Source of the DNA: Chthonomonas sp. UBA6659
GTDB taxonomy: Bacteria; Armatimonadota; Fimbriimonadia; Fimbriimonadales; Fimbriimonadaceae
Assembly: GCA_002455425.1 (NCBI GenBank)
Contig: DKKT01000063.1
Span: 1-64,000, forward strand
DNA: 64,000 nucleotides
Direction of reading: 5' to 3'
Shown here one piece after another: positions 6,734-15,625 of the stretch. The translations under genes and the position numbers were made by a program. The first letter of the stretch is position 1. Each line of letters begins with the position of its first letter. The notes under the pieces are model-generated. The model saw only the letters and a list, made by a program, of their open reading frames with translations. It was not told the origin of the DNA and ran no database searches.

Positions 6734-9316
6734 GTGCCGATGAGGAACCTGAAGTACGCCCATTCGTTCGAGGTCGTCTCCGAGCTGCCCGAACCGCTCC
6801 GACCTCTCAAGAAACTCGCCTTCAACTACCGCTGGACCTGGCACAAAGAAGCCCAGGTCCTCTTTATGGAGGCAGACAAGCAACTGTGGGAGCAGGTCGA
6901 GCATAACCCGGTCGAGCTGATCGCACGCCTTTCGCCGGAGCGTCAGCACCATCTCATGAACGATGGCGTGTTCATGGCTCGGCTCAAGCTTTGCGAGCGG
7001 GACCTCGACGACTACCTCGAGGCCCAGACTTGGTTCGACGAGAAGTATCCAGGGCAGCGAGACCATACGACCATCGCCTACTTCTGTGCGGAGTTCGGTC
7101 TCAGCGAGTGCCTACCGATCTACTCGGGCGGTCTCGGGATTCTCGCCGGCGATCATCTCAAGGCGGCGAGCGATCTCGGGCTCCCGCTCGTCGGAGTCGG
7201 ACTCCTCTACGCGCGGGGCTACTTCCGCCAGTTCCTCAGCCCCGACGGCTGGCAACAGGAGTTCTATCCGCAGTACGACTTCTATCGTATGCCCCTTCAA
7301 CTTGTGCGGGCGGCGGATGAGCAGCCCCTGCGCGTGAGCGTCGAGTTCCCCGATCGGCTGGTGACGTGCCAGGTATGGCGCGCGCACGTCGGGCGGATCG
7401 AGCTCTACCTCCTCGATAGCAATGTCCTCGAGAACGAGCCGGACGACCAGACGATCACGGACACCCTCTATGGTGGCGACGAGGAGATGCGGGTTCGGCA
7501 GGAGATGATCCTGGGGATCGGGGGTATGCGCGCACTGAAGGCGCTTGGGATCAGCCCGACGGTCTGTCACATGAACGAGGGTCACGCGGCCTTCCTCTCT
7601 CTCGAGCGGCTCGCCCAATTCCGCGAGAAGTACGGCTGCGACCTCAAGACCGCACGCAAGTCGGTCGTCAGCGGGAACGTGTTCACGACACACACGCCGG
7701 TTCCGGCCGGATTCGACAAGTTCCACCCGGACTTGCTCGAGCGGTACCTGGCAAAAACCGTCGCGAAATTGGACCTGCCGATGGACGAGTTCATTCGACT
7801 CGGTCGTATCCATCGTGAGAACGCCGGCGAGGCGTTCAACATGGCGGTCCTCGCGATGGAGAACGCGAACCATATCAATGGGGTTTCGAAGCTCCACGCC
7901 AAAGTGAGCCGTGAGATGTTCAAAGATCGGTGGCCTCAGTACCCGGTCGAAGAAGTGCCGGTCGACGCGATCACGAACGGGATCCATACGATGACGTGGA
8001 TGAGCCGCCGCATGGTCGACCTGATCGACCGCCATCTCGGACCGGGTTGGCGCTCCGACGCGTCGTCGCCCGAAGTCTGGGCGAAGGTCGCCGAAATCCC
8101 AGACGCGGAGCTTTGGGAGTTTCGCGAGAACCAGCGTGGCGACTTCGTCCGGTTCGTACGACGCCGGCTGCAGCGCATGTTCCAGCGGCGCAACGAAGTC
8201 CGTTCCGATATCGGAGGTGTGAACGACGTCCTCGACCCTCGAATCCTCACGGTCGGATTCGCACGACGGTTCGCGACCTATAAGCGCGCCAGCCTCCTGT
8301 TCACGGACAAGGAACGTCTGCGTAAGTTGCTCTTCCACCCCGAGCGGCCGGTCCAGTTCGTGTTTGCCGGCAAGAGCCATCCTCGCGACGACGGCGGCAA
8401 GAAGCTGATCCAAGAGATCCACACGTTCATCGACCACGAGGGAGGTCGTGCGCGGATGGTCTTCATCGAGGACTACGACATGGAAGTCGCCCGCGCGCTG
8501 GTTCAGGGCGTCGACGTGTGGCTGAACAACCCGAGGCGACCGATGGAAGCAAGCGGAACCTCGGGGATGAAAGTCGTGCCGAATGGTGGCCTGAACTGCA
8601 GCATTCTCGATGGTTGGTGGGCCGAGGCGTATCAACCCGGCGTCGGCTGGGCGATCGGAACCGACAGCGAGTATCACGACGCCTCCTACCAGGATTGGGT
8701 CGAGAGTCGAGCGCTCTACCAACTCCTCGAGCAAGAGATTGCGCCGCGGTTCTATCACCGCACCGACGGAGGAATTCCTGCGTCGTGGCTGGAGATCATC
8801 CGGGGGAGCATGCGCAAACTCGCGCCGAAGTTCTCTACCGCACGCATGGTTCGGGAATACGCGACCCGATACTACATGCCCGCCTCGGAAACCTTCAATC
8901 GCCTGACCGAGGACGGGCTGGCGAACGCAGCCGAGGCGCTCGCGTGGCGCAGTCGGGTACGGGACGCCTGGCCGCAGATCCGGATCGAATCGGTGATGGA
9001 TACGGCCGAGCCGGTCAACGAGATCGGCGATGTGTTTCGGATCCGCGCGACGGTCCAGCTCGGAACGCTGCACCCCGAGGACGTCGAGGTCCAAGCGCTG
9101 TTCGGGCAGGTAGGGTCCAATCGCGAGCTTCAGAACGTCGAAGTCGTCACCCTTGCGAAGAGCGCGAGCGAGGGCAAGTACACCGTCTTCGAAGGCGAGA
9201 TCGCGTGCGATCGGGCCGGACACCGTGGCTATGTCGTTCGGGTGTTGCCGTCTCACCCCAACGTCCGGGTCGCGACAGAACTCCCCGTCGTGTGCTGGGA
9301 GACTCCCCGTGACTAG
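6734..9316 (+). CDS. glgP: Alpha-glucan (glycogen) phosphorylase, GT35
   Basis: This 860-residue cytoplasmic enzyme releases glucose-1-phosphate from glycogen or maltodextrin by phosphorolysis, using pyridoxal phosphate. The N-terminus is the DUF3417 cap ([13 protein letters not shown]) characteristic of the bacterial/archaeal type of alpha-glucan phosphorylase. It is followed by the catalytic domain with [27 protein letters not shown], the HTPVPAG and NGIHTMTW motifs, and EASGTSGMK, whose K613 binds the cofactor. About 120 extra residues follow the catalytic core. The start is GTG 6734 or ATG 6740; AATAAT lies at 6724-6729. A small kinase follows 41 nt downstream. Confidence 0.93.
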   Translation: [860 protein letters not shown]

Positions 9317-9357
9317 CCGGGGACGCTCTGATGCGCTGATCGATGCTGAGGAATGAC

Positions 9358-9852
9358 ATGCCTCGCGTCGGGACACTGGTCTTGGTCTGCGGCTTGCCCG
9401 GATCGGGAAAGACGACGTTTGCCAAGCGGCTGGAGCAGGAGACCCATGCGATCCGGATGTGTCCGGATGAGTGGATCGAAGCCTTGTTGGCGGACCTCAA
9501 TGATCGCGACGAAAAGAACCGGCTGCGCGATGCCGTCGAGAACCTCCAATGGGACTTGACCAAGGGCTATCTGGCCAAGGGCCTGACGGTCGTTCTCGAG
9601 AACGGATTCTGGACCGAAGAGGAGAGGAGTCAATATGCGATGGAGGCCCTTGAGCTTGGCGCGCAGATTCAGCTCTTCGCGATGGACTCCTCGGATCTGG
9701 ACGAACTGTGGCGGCGGATCGAGATCCGCAACCAGAGTCTCGACACCGTGACGTGGGTCATGGTTCGAGAAGACCACGAATCCAGTTGGGCAGGCTATCA
9801 AGCCCCTACCGAAGAAGAGATCGCCTTCTACGACGATGGGGGATTCCTCTAA
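9358..9852 (+). CDS. P-loop kinase (AAA_33/zeta-toxin-like)
   Basis: This 164-residue protein opens with a beta strand and the Walker A motif GLPGSGKT (12-19), then CPDEW and a long helical region. It resembles small AAA_33 kinases that phosphorylate nucleosides, sugars or aminoglycosides. The VVLENGFWTEEER segment fits the Walker B/lid part of this family. ATG 9358 is preferred because GAGG lies 7 nt upstream; an in-frame ATG at 9343 would add five residues. It follows glgP on the same strand after 41 nt and may be co-transcribed. The substrate is unknown, and no antitoxin partner is adjacent. Confidence 0.75.
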   Translation: MPRVGTLVLVCGLPGSGKTTFAKRLEQETHAIRMCPDEWIEALLADLNDRDEKNRLRDAVENLQWDLTKGYLAKGLTVVLENGFWTEEERSQYAMEALELGAQIQLFAMDSSDLDELWRRIEIRNQSLDTVTWVMVREDHESSWAGYQAPTEEEIAFYDDGGFL

Positions 9853-9896
9853 GAGTCGAAGGGAATGGACGCCATCTTGTGACGGTAGACCGAGAG

Positions 9897-10661
9897 CTAC
9901 TTTGCGCCTTCGAACACGTATGCGCCGCGCTTATCGACGGTGACCTTTGGAACGAGCTTCGTCTTCTCGAACAACCGATATCCTGAGGCCAGGTTCTCCC
10001 AGAAGTCGAGATGTTGACGGAGATTTCGGTTCTGCCTGAGCCGTTCAAGACCCGCCGCGTCGAGGCGTGTGGGGAAGATATGGACCGGGATCGCCTTGAG
10101 GCCGGCTTGACGCGCGTCCCACGCCATCACGTAGATCTCTTGGATCATCGGATCGGTCATCGCGAGGCACCCGATGCTGACTTCGGCCCCGTGAATGAAG
10201 ATGTCACTGCCTGGGCGATCGCGGTCGCTGAGAATGCGATCCGAGGCATTGGGGTAGTTGAGTCCCAACGAGAGGTGATAGCTGCTCTTGGGATTGAATC
10301 GGTCGATTCGGTAGAAACCTTCGGGCGCCTGGCGGTCGCCCTCCCGCCGCTTGGGGCCGAGATCGCCGGACATGGCCGCGATCCGGTAGCTCTTGATCCA
10401 TTGCATCGGCTTCGCCGGATCGTCGGCGGCCCAAATCTCGAGAGTTCGCTCGTCTTTGAAGGCGCGAAGGAAGAGGGTACGCGGCGGGTACGCGAGCTTC
10501 TTGGCTGCAAACAGATCGCGAACGGCCGCTCCTTTCTCCTTGCGTGCCGCGGCAACCCGATCATCACCGACCACGAGCCTGCCGCATGCCCCGCCCGCAG
10601 CCGCGAGCGCGGCCCCTGCCAATAGGGCAACCCACGTATTCTTGCTTATCCGCCATTTCAT
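9897..10661 (-). CDS. L,D-transpeptidase-like (YkuD) protein
   Basis: This 254-residue protein has an N-terminal membrane or signal segment (about residues 9-26, Ala/Gly-rich). The YkuD-type catalytic signature is at H157 and S162-G164-C165 in IHGAEVSIGC, where Cys is the nucleophile. Such enzymes form 3-3 cross-links in peptidoglycan or attach lipoproteins to it in the periplasm. The preceding segment EGFYRIDRFNPKS is the family's substrate-site loop. It is close to the short YafK-like type, with no LysM or peptidoglycan-binding domain. The start is ATG 10661, followed by a basic stretch (KWRISK). It diverges from the M20 dipeptidase gene. Confidence 0.85.
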   Translation of the reverse strand: MKWRISKNTWVALLAGAALAAAGGACGRLVVGDDRVAAARKEKGAAVRDLFAAKKLAYPPRTLFLRAFKDERTLEIWAADDPAKPMQWIKSYRIAAMSGDLGPKRREGDRQAPEGFYRIDRFNPKSSYHLSLGLNYPNASDRILSDRDRPGSDIFIHGAEVSIGCLAMTDPMIQEIYVMAWDARQAGLKAIPVHIFPTRLDAAGLERLRQNRNLRQHLDFWENLASGYRLFEKTKLVPKVTVDKRGAYVFEGAK

Positions 10662-10748
10662 CGGGTACGGAAAACGCCATAGGGGTTTCGTGAAAGCAGC
10701 AACAACCTGCCGCCCGCACTTTCCGAGCCCCCAGCCAACTCCTCCTGC

Positions 10749-10754
10749 TAAACT
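10749..10754 (+). promoter_or_regulatory. -10 box TAAACT, leaderless start
   Basis: TAAACT is followed by 6 nt and then the ATG at 10761. There is no Shine-Dalgarno sequence. It is one of a consistent set in this window. Confidence 0.55.
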
Positions 10755-10760
10755 CGGGGC

Positions 10761-12152
10761 ATGCCCGACCCCGCCGTCGCTCGCCTCCATGAATGGCTCC
10801 GCGCCCATGAGGCTCCGCTCCTCGAAGAATACCGTTCTCTGCTCCGCATTCCGTCGATCGAAGAAGCACCTTTGCCGAATGCACCCTTCGGTCGCGGGAA
10901 CCGAGAGGCTCTCGATTACGCTCTCCAACTGGCGGAAGACGCGCAGATGCGGACCAAGGATATCGAGGGGTACTGCGGCTACGCCGAGTTCGGCTCGGGC
11001 GAGAAGCTGATCATGTGCCTCGGCCACCTCGACGTCGTGCCGGTCGGATCGGGCTGGAAGCACGATCCGTTCGGAGCCGAGATCGAGGACGGCTACGTCT
11101 ATGCTCGAGGAGCGATCGACGACAAGGGGCCGACGATGGCGGGCTTTTACGCGATGCGCGCGATTCAGGAATGTCTCCCTGACCTCGGGGTTCGGATGCG
11201 AACCGTCTTCGGCTGCAACGAGGAGTCTGGTTTCCAATGCGTCGAGCGCTACGTTCAGACCGAAGAGGCCCCGACTTACGGGATCGCGCCCGACTCGGGT
11301 TGGCCGCTCTATCATGGCGAGAAGGGCATCGCCAACGCCGTGGTCGACTGGCCGTTACCCCAAGGCCGTCTCGACCTTCTCCAGATCGAAGGAGGGCAAC
11401 GCCCGAACATCGTGATCGACTCCTGCCGTGCGACGCTCCGCGTCGCTCCCGACGCCCGGGCATGGATCGAAGAGAAGCTCCGCGAGGCGTGGGATCGCAA
11501 CGTCACGTGCGAGTGGAGCAGCGATGAACTCACCGTTCATGCGGTCGGGAAGGCTGCCCACGGCTCGACTCCGTTCATGGGGGACAGCGCGGGCATCCGC
11601 GTGCTGCGGTTCCTCAAGGAGATCGCACCCCTCGACCAAGAGCAGGCCTACAAGACGTTGTTCGAAGCCGGTCACATCGGCGGAGCCGGAATCGGGATTG
11701 CAGGTTCCGACGATGTCAGCGACGATCTGACCTGCAATCTCGGGATCGTGGAGACGGCGGGCACGTGCGCGCGCCTCACGTTCAACATCCGGTACCCGGT
11801 GACCTGGAACGGCGGGACCCTCCGTGACCGGATCGTGGCGCGTCTCGCTCGGATCCCGGCGGGGCCGAGTCTCGTGTCATTCAGCGACAGTCCGCCCCTG
11901 TATTTTCCGATCGACCATCCCCTTGTCCAGACGATCCTGGATGTGCACGAGGCCGAAACCGGGGCAAGGGGCGTTCCGGGGGTTATGGGAGGGGGCACCT
12001 ATGCTCGCGCGATCTCCAACACGGTCAGTGTTGGAACGGGCTGGGAAGGGGACGGTAACGCCCACGAGACCGATGAGCGCCTCAAGATCGACAATTTGTT
12101 TCGGATGAGCCGGATCTACGCGCACATTCTTTATCGGCTCGCTCTCGCGTAG
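10761..12152 (+). CDS. M20 family dipeptidase (PepV-like)
   Basis: This 463-residue cytoplasmic metallopeptidase has the full M20 motif set: H89 and D91 in GHLDVVP, bridging D120 in GAIDDKGP, catalytic E154 and ligand E155 in NEESG, D178 in PDSGWP, and H in the C-terminal NAHETDE motif. A dimerisation lid lies between about residues 190 and 330. It is most like PepV/CNDP-type dipeptidases, which remove amino acids from dipeptides, including Xaa-His or beta-Ala peptides. Succinyl-diaminopimelate desuccinylase is less likely because of the PDSGWP and GEKGIAN motifs. The start is set by the TAAACT box. It faces a repeat-filled gap at its 3' end. Confidence 0.88.
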   Translation: MPDPAVARLHEWLRAHEAPLLEEYRSLLRIPSIEEAPLPNAPFGRGNREALDYALQLAEDAQMRTKDIEGYCGYAEFGSGEKLIMCLGHLDVVPVGSGWKHDPFGAEIEDGYVYARGAIDDKGPTMAGFYAMRAIQECLPDLGVRMRTVFGCNEESGFQCVERYVQTEEAPTYGIAPDSGWPLYHGEKGIANAVVDWPLPQGRLDLLQIEGGQRPNIVIDSCRATLRVAPDARAWIEEKLREAWDRNVTCEWSSDELTVHAVGKAAHGSTPFMGDSAGIRVLRFLKEIAPLDQEQAYKTLFEAGHIGGAGIGIAGSDDVSDDLTCNLGIVETAGTCARLTFNIRYPVTWNGGTLRDRIVARLARIPAGPSLVSFSDSPPLYFPIDHPLVQTILDVHEAETGARGVPGVMGGGTYARAISNTVSVGTGWEGDGNAHETDERLKIDNLFRMSRIYAHILYRLALA

Positions 12153-12183
12153 GCGATCGAAGACGTCGGCCCACTAGACGGGT

Positions 12184-12392
12184 CCGGAGGGCAAGGAAGG
12201 TGGGAACCCTCATCCCCTACCCCTTCTCCCTCCCGGCACAAACCATCCGGCAAGGGGAAGGGGTCCCGGAGCGCAAGGAAGGTGGGAACCCTCATCCCCT
12301 ACCCCTTCTCCCTCCCGGCACAAACCATCCGGCAAGGAGAAGGGGTCCCGGAGTCCCTCCCGGCACAGACCAGCCGGCAAGGAATTGGTCCC
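12184..12392. repeat. Tandem 82-bp repeat (two full copies, one partial)
   Basis: Copies at 12184-12265 and 12266-12347 are almost identical, and a truncated third lies at 12348-12392. Each copy holds an imperfect dyad: CCCCTTCTCCCTCCCGG pairs with CCGGCAAGGAGAAGGGG around an ACAAACCAT loop. Such a hairpin could form in RNA of either strand. No reading frame across it looks coding. The repeat occupies the gap between convergent genes. Confidence 0.85.
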
Positions 12393-12419
12393 AGACCCTA
12401 CCTTGAGGTTCAGAACCCG

Positions 12420-12450
12420 CTCTCCTTTCGATGTTCGTGCGAAGGGAGAG
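12420..12450. terminator. Hairpin, possible bidirectional terminator
   Basis: Eleven paired bases enclose a 9-nt loop, and a G-rich run follows on the + strand. It lies 48 bases from the 3' end of the reverse-strand oxidoreductase. There is no U-run, so Rho-independent activity is uncertain. Confidence 0.4.
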
Positions 12451-12498
12451 GGGGCAGGGGGTGAGGGTCGAGTCGGATTTGACCGGCGATCCGTGGGG

Positions 12499-13482
12499 CT
12501 AGAGCGCGTTCGGTATCGTCGGAGTGCCCGTCCGGCAGCTCTCGATCGCGGCTTCGGCGATCGCCACGGCGGCGAAGCCGTCTTCGGCTCGCACAGGCAA
12601 CTCGGCGTGGTCACGGACGGCATCGAGGAACCCCCGAAGCTGACGGAAGTAGGGATCGTCATCGCCCGCCAAAGGGGCTTCGGCTCGGGTCATCGCCTCG
12701 GTCACCGTTCGAAGCGTGGAGGCTTGGCGCGAGTCGTACTCGATCATCCCATCGCTCCCGCAGACCTCGAACGCAGCCCGGAATCCGCTTGGGTCGAGCC
12801 AGGTCGACTCGACATGAGCCACACAACCGCTGTCAAAGGTGAGCGTCGTCAGGGCATAGTCGCCCTCGACGGTCTCGGGCGTCGCCGGCGACATACGGAC
12901 AGACCGTGAGTAGACCTGAACGACCTCGCCGAGCGTCCACCGCAGCCAGTCGAAGTCGTGGACGGCGAGATCGAGAAGGACACCACCCGAGCGTGTGTGG
13001 TCCTTGAACCAGCCGCCCGCGCCTTGGGGGGCCTTGCCGCCGCGGCGCATTCTTACCGCGGCGGGCGTACCGACCGCTCCCTCGAGGACAAGCCGGCGGG
13101 CCGTGGCGAACTCGGGGAAGAACCTGACGACCTGGCCGGGCATGAGCGGTGTCGCGGACTCTCGCGATGCTTCGATCAGTCGCCGGGCGTCGGACGTCGA
13201 GGCCGCCATCGGCTTCTCCATGAGGGTCGGTCGTCCAGCCTCGAGACATCGAACGCCGATTTCGGCGTGAAGGTCCGTTGGGAGGCACACGTCGGCGACG
13301 TCGCATCGGTCGAGGATCTGCTCCAGCGACTCCATCGTTCCAGCCCGGTGTCGGTCGGCGAACTGAGCCCGTCGATCACGATCGACATCGTAAACGACCA
13401 GGTCGACATCCGGCATCTTGCGGTAGTGGTTGGCGTGGACATTGCCCATTCCCCCGGCGCCGAGGATTCCGACTGTGGTCAT
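12499..13482 (-). CDS. Gfo/Idh/MocA family NAD(P)-dependent oxidoreductase
   Basis: This 327-residue protein has a Rossmann motif GILGAGGMG at residues 5-13 and the signature E89-K90-P91 motif in PTLMEKPM. Its C-terminal alpha/beta domain carries the AVHDFDWLRW motif that places the catalytic His. The family oxidises or reduces sugars, inositols and related polyols; the substrate is not evident. The start is ATG 13482, preceded at 8 nt by TAAACT (13491-13496). A longer frame upstream lacks motif support. It is divergent from the beta-barrel gene, with 52 nt between the two starts. Confidence 0.9.
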   Translation of the reverse strand: MTTVGILGAGGMGNVHANHYRKMPDVDLVVYDVDRDRRAQFADRHRAGTMESLEQILDRCDVADVCLPTDLHAEIGVRCLEAGRPTLMEKPMAASTSDARRLIEASRESATPLMPGQVVRFFPEFATARRLVLEGAVGTPAAVRMRRGGKAPQGAGGWFKDHTRSGGVLLDLAVHDFDWLRWTLGEVVQVYSRSVRMSPATPETVEGDYALTTLTFDSGCVAHVESTWLDPSGFRAAFEVCGSDGMIEYDSRQASTLRTVTEAMTRAEAPLAGDDDPYFRQLRGFLDAVRDHAELPVRAEDGFAAVAIAEAAIESCRTGTPTIPNAL

Positions 13483-13490
13483 CGGGGCCG

Positions 13491-13496
13491 AGTTTA
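13491..13496 (-). promoter_or_regulatory. -10 box TAAACT, leaderless start
   Basis: It lies 8 nt before the oxidoreductase ATG, with no Shine-Dalgarno sequence. It is back-to-back with TACGAT (13522-13527) on the other strand, which serves the beta-barrel gene. Confidence 0.55.
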
Positions 13497-13534
13497 CCGA
13501 GCGAACCCGCTCCCGCACGGGTACGATGCGGAGG

Positions 13535-14071
13535 ATGAATCGGCGCGTTCTCATTCTCGGAGCCATCCTGGCGCCCGCCTTTGCGCTTGCCCAACCTCGT
13601 CTTGCACTCGGGATCAAGGCTGGGGTCTTCTACCCGACGGACTCCGGACTGCGACAGGCCTTCGGCGACAACTGGACGTCGATCGGCATCTCGCCGGTCC
13701 GACTAGAGGCCAAGAATGGAACGCGGCAGAGCACCGACTTTGCGATCACGGCCCGCTCCAAGAACGGCAATCGGGTTTTCATGCTTCGTCCGACGTTCGG
13801 TGTCAGCAAGAGCTTCGACAACCGGGGCGACGGCTCGGTCGTGCCCTATGTCGCGGCCCGCGCCGGCCTCGCGTACATCGATTATTCGATCGAAAACACG
13901 AGTCGCCGATTCTCAGGCAATAAGTTCGGCTTCACGGGAAACGTGGAGTTCGGAGTGGTTTTCAACCAGCGATTCGCGATTCTCGCTCGGTACGACATGA
14001 TGCCACGGTTCGACGGCTTCAATTTCAGTGGGTTTTCCCTCGAAGCCGCGGTTCAGGTCCTTCGGTTCTAG
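13535..14071 (+). CDS. Outer-membrane beta-barrel protein
   Basis: This 178-residue protein has a clear signal peptide (MNRRVLILGAILAPAFALA, cleavage before QPRLA). It is followed by alternating amphipathic strands and ends in aromatic Phe (VQVLRF), the usual outer-membrane insertion signal. It resembles OmpA/OmpX-like porin-family beta-barrel domains of about eight strands. The start is ATG 13535 because TACGAT lies 7 nt upstream and because the signal peptide begins here. The presence of such a protein supports a diderm envelope. The specific role is unknown. Confidence 0.8.
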   Translation: MNRRVLILGAILAPAFALAQPRLALGIKAGVFYPTDSGLRQAFGDNWTSIGISPVRLEAKNGTRQSTDFAITARSKNGNRVFMLRPTFGVSKSFDNRGDGSVVPYVAARAGLAYIDYSIENTSRRFSGNKFGFTGNVEFGVVFNQRFAILARYDMMPRFDGFNFSGFSLEAAVQVLRF

Positions 14072-14124
14072 GCCGGTTCCTAAGTCCCGCTTGATGTCGT
14101 CGGTGGCCCTACAATGAAGAGACC

Positions 14125-15570
14125 TTGAGAGTGCCATCCACCACCGACCTCGAGACGGGGAGCGTTCTCGACCTGCTCTCGTCGTTGGCCGAAAAGAGCT
14201 TGGTCGTGCACGAGGACGTCAAGGGCGTCGTTCGCTTCCGACTCCTCGAGATGGTGAAGGCCTATGGGCGCGATCTCCAAGAAGAGCATGGTGAGGACCA
14301 GTGGATCCGCGGTGCTCATCGCGACTACTATGTTCGGCTCGCCGAGTCGATGGAGCCGCGGCTGAGTGGACCCGAGCAGGCCGACACCCTGGATGCGTTC
14401 GAGGTCGACCACGACAATTTTCGGCAAGCGCTGCAGTACAGCCTTCAGGAGGAGAACGCAGCGGTTGGGCTTCGTCTCGTTGCTGCGATGGGGCACTTCT
14501 GGAAGGTGCGAGGCTATTGGCGCGAGGGAATGGGCTGGTGCGACGCGTTCCTGCGCCTCCCCACGTCGGACGACAATCCACCGGCACGAGCGAAGGTCCT
14601 GAACACATTCGGAACGCTTGCCGAGATCCTCGGTGACCTCCGGCTCGCCGGCAAACTGCTCGAACAGGCTCTCGAGATCCGCGAACGGGAGGGGGATCGG
14701 CCCGGTGCGGCCGACACCCTCAACAACCTTGGCGTCGTTTCGGCTCGCCTCGCGGACTACGAACGCTCGAAGCATCTCCATGAGCGCAGCCTCGAGATCA
14801 GTCGCACCTTGAACGATCCCCGAATGATCGCGATCGCGCTCTCCAATCTCGGCATCGTCGCCCTCGATACCGGGGACTTCGAATTGGCGCGCAAGCTGTT
14901 GCTCGAGAGCCTGGCGATGAAGCGCAAGATCGGGGACCGACGTGGCACCGCGAACACGCTCAGCAATCTGGCGGTGATGGCGAACGAACAAGGGGACCCG
15001 AAGACGGCGTGGCGCCTTCAGAAGGAAGCCTACGAAATCCGTTGCGACCTCGGCGACAAGCAGGGGATCGCGACGTCGTTGAACAACCTCGGCCAGATCG
15101 CGTGCGATCGGGGTGACTTCGAAGAGGCGAAGCGCCACTTCGAAGAGAGCATCGCGATTCGGCGGGAACTCCGGAGCATTCAGGGTCTCGGCCTCGTGCT
15201 CGGGAACCTCGGCAAGACGCTCGAACGTCAAGGCAATCTTCGCGGTGCGCTCTCCCTCTACAAGGAGACGATCGTTTACAAACACCAACTCGGCGATCGG
15301 AAGGGCGTTGCGATCTCGCTCGAGATGATCGCCAAGCTGTGCGTCGATGCGGGGCAGGCGCGCTCCGCGACGCTTCTGTTCGGGTTCGCCGTCGGGGTCC
15401 GCAAATCACTCCATACGCCCGTGCCGCCGTCCGAGCACCAGTCGTATCAAGAGGCGATCGAACGGCTGCGCCAGAAGATTCCGACGGAGGAGTTCGAACT
15501 GGCGTGGGTCCAGGGGCGCAACATGGGGATCGAGCGGGCGATCGAGATCGCGAATTCGATCGAATTGTGA
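14125..15570 (+). CDS. N-terminally truncated NB-ARC-type regulator with TPR array
   Basis: This 481-residue protein begins exactly where the winged-helix part that follows the NB-ARC ATPase starts in AfsR/LuxR-like regulators (VLDLLSSLAEKSLVV). It continues with the RFRLLEMVKAYGRDL helix and then about eight tetratricopeptide repeats of roughly 40 residues (GDLRLAGKLLEQALEIRE type). No Walker A motif or DNA-binding domain is present. TACAAT (14110-14115) lies 9 nt before TTG 14125, so the truncated form appears to have its own promoter. GTG 14131 is an alternative start. It is either a trimmed regulator or a genuine short scaffold protein. Confidence 0.75.
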   Translation: MRVPSTTDLETGSVLDLLSSLAEKSLVVHEDVKGVVRFRLLEMVKAYGRDLQEEHGEDQWIRGAHRDYYVRLAESMEPRLSGPEQADTLDAFEVDHDNFRQALQYSLQEENAAVGLRLVAAMGHFWKVRGYWREGMGWCDAFLRLPTSDDNPPARAKVLNTFGTLAEILGDLRLAGKLLEQALEIREREGDRPGAADTLNNLGVVSARLADYERSKHLHERSLEISRTLNDPRMIAIALSNLGIVALDTGDFELARKLLLESLAMKRKIGDRRGTANTLSNLAVMANEQGDPKTAWRLQKEAYEIRCDLGDKQGIATSLNNLGQIACDRGDFEEAKRHFEESIAIRRELRSIQGLGLVLGNLGKTLERQGNLRGALSLYKETIVYKHQLGDRKGVAISLEMIAKLCVDAGQARSATLLFGFAVGVRKSLHTPVPPSEHQSYQEAIERLRQKIPTEEFELAWVQGRNMGIERAIEIANSIEL

Positions 15571-15625
15571 CCGGTAATCCTGACTGAAATGTGGAACAAG
15601 CCTCGGGAGGGGCGGAGTTTTTCGC

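Larger units (their letters stand above)
12153..12498. other. 346-bp intergenic region between convergent genes
   Basis: Besides the tandem repeat, it contains an 11-bp stem hairpin at 12420-12450 (CTCTCCTTTCG pairs with CGAAGGGAGAG, with one G-T pair). This hairpin could end transcription from either side. I see no gene here. Confidence 0.7.

Noticed and set aside
7112..9376. Long reverse reading frame opposite glycogen phosphorylase
   Set aside because: The forward frame has all phosphorylase motifs; the reverse frame lacks any and arises from GC-biased codons.
12184..12392. CRISPR-like array
   Set aside because: The copies are adjacent with an 82-bp period and no unique spacers, and no cas genes are nearby.
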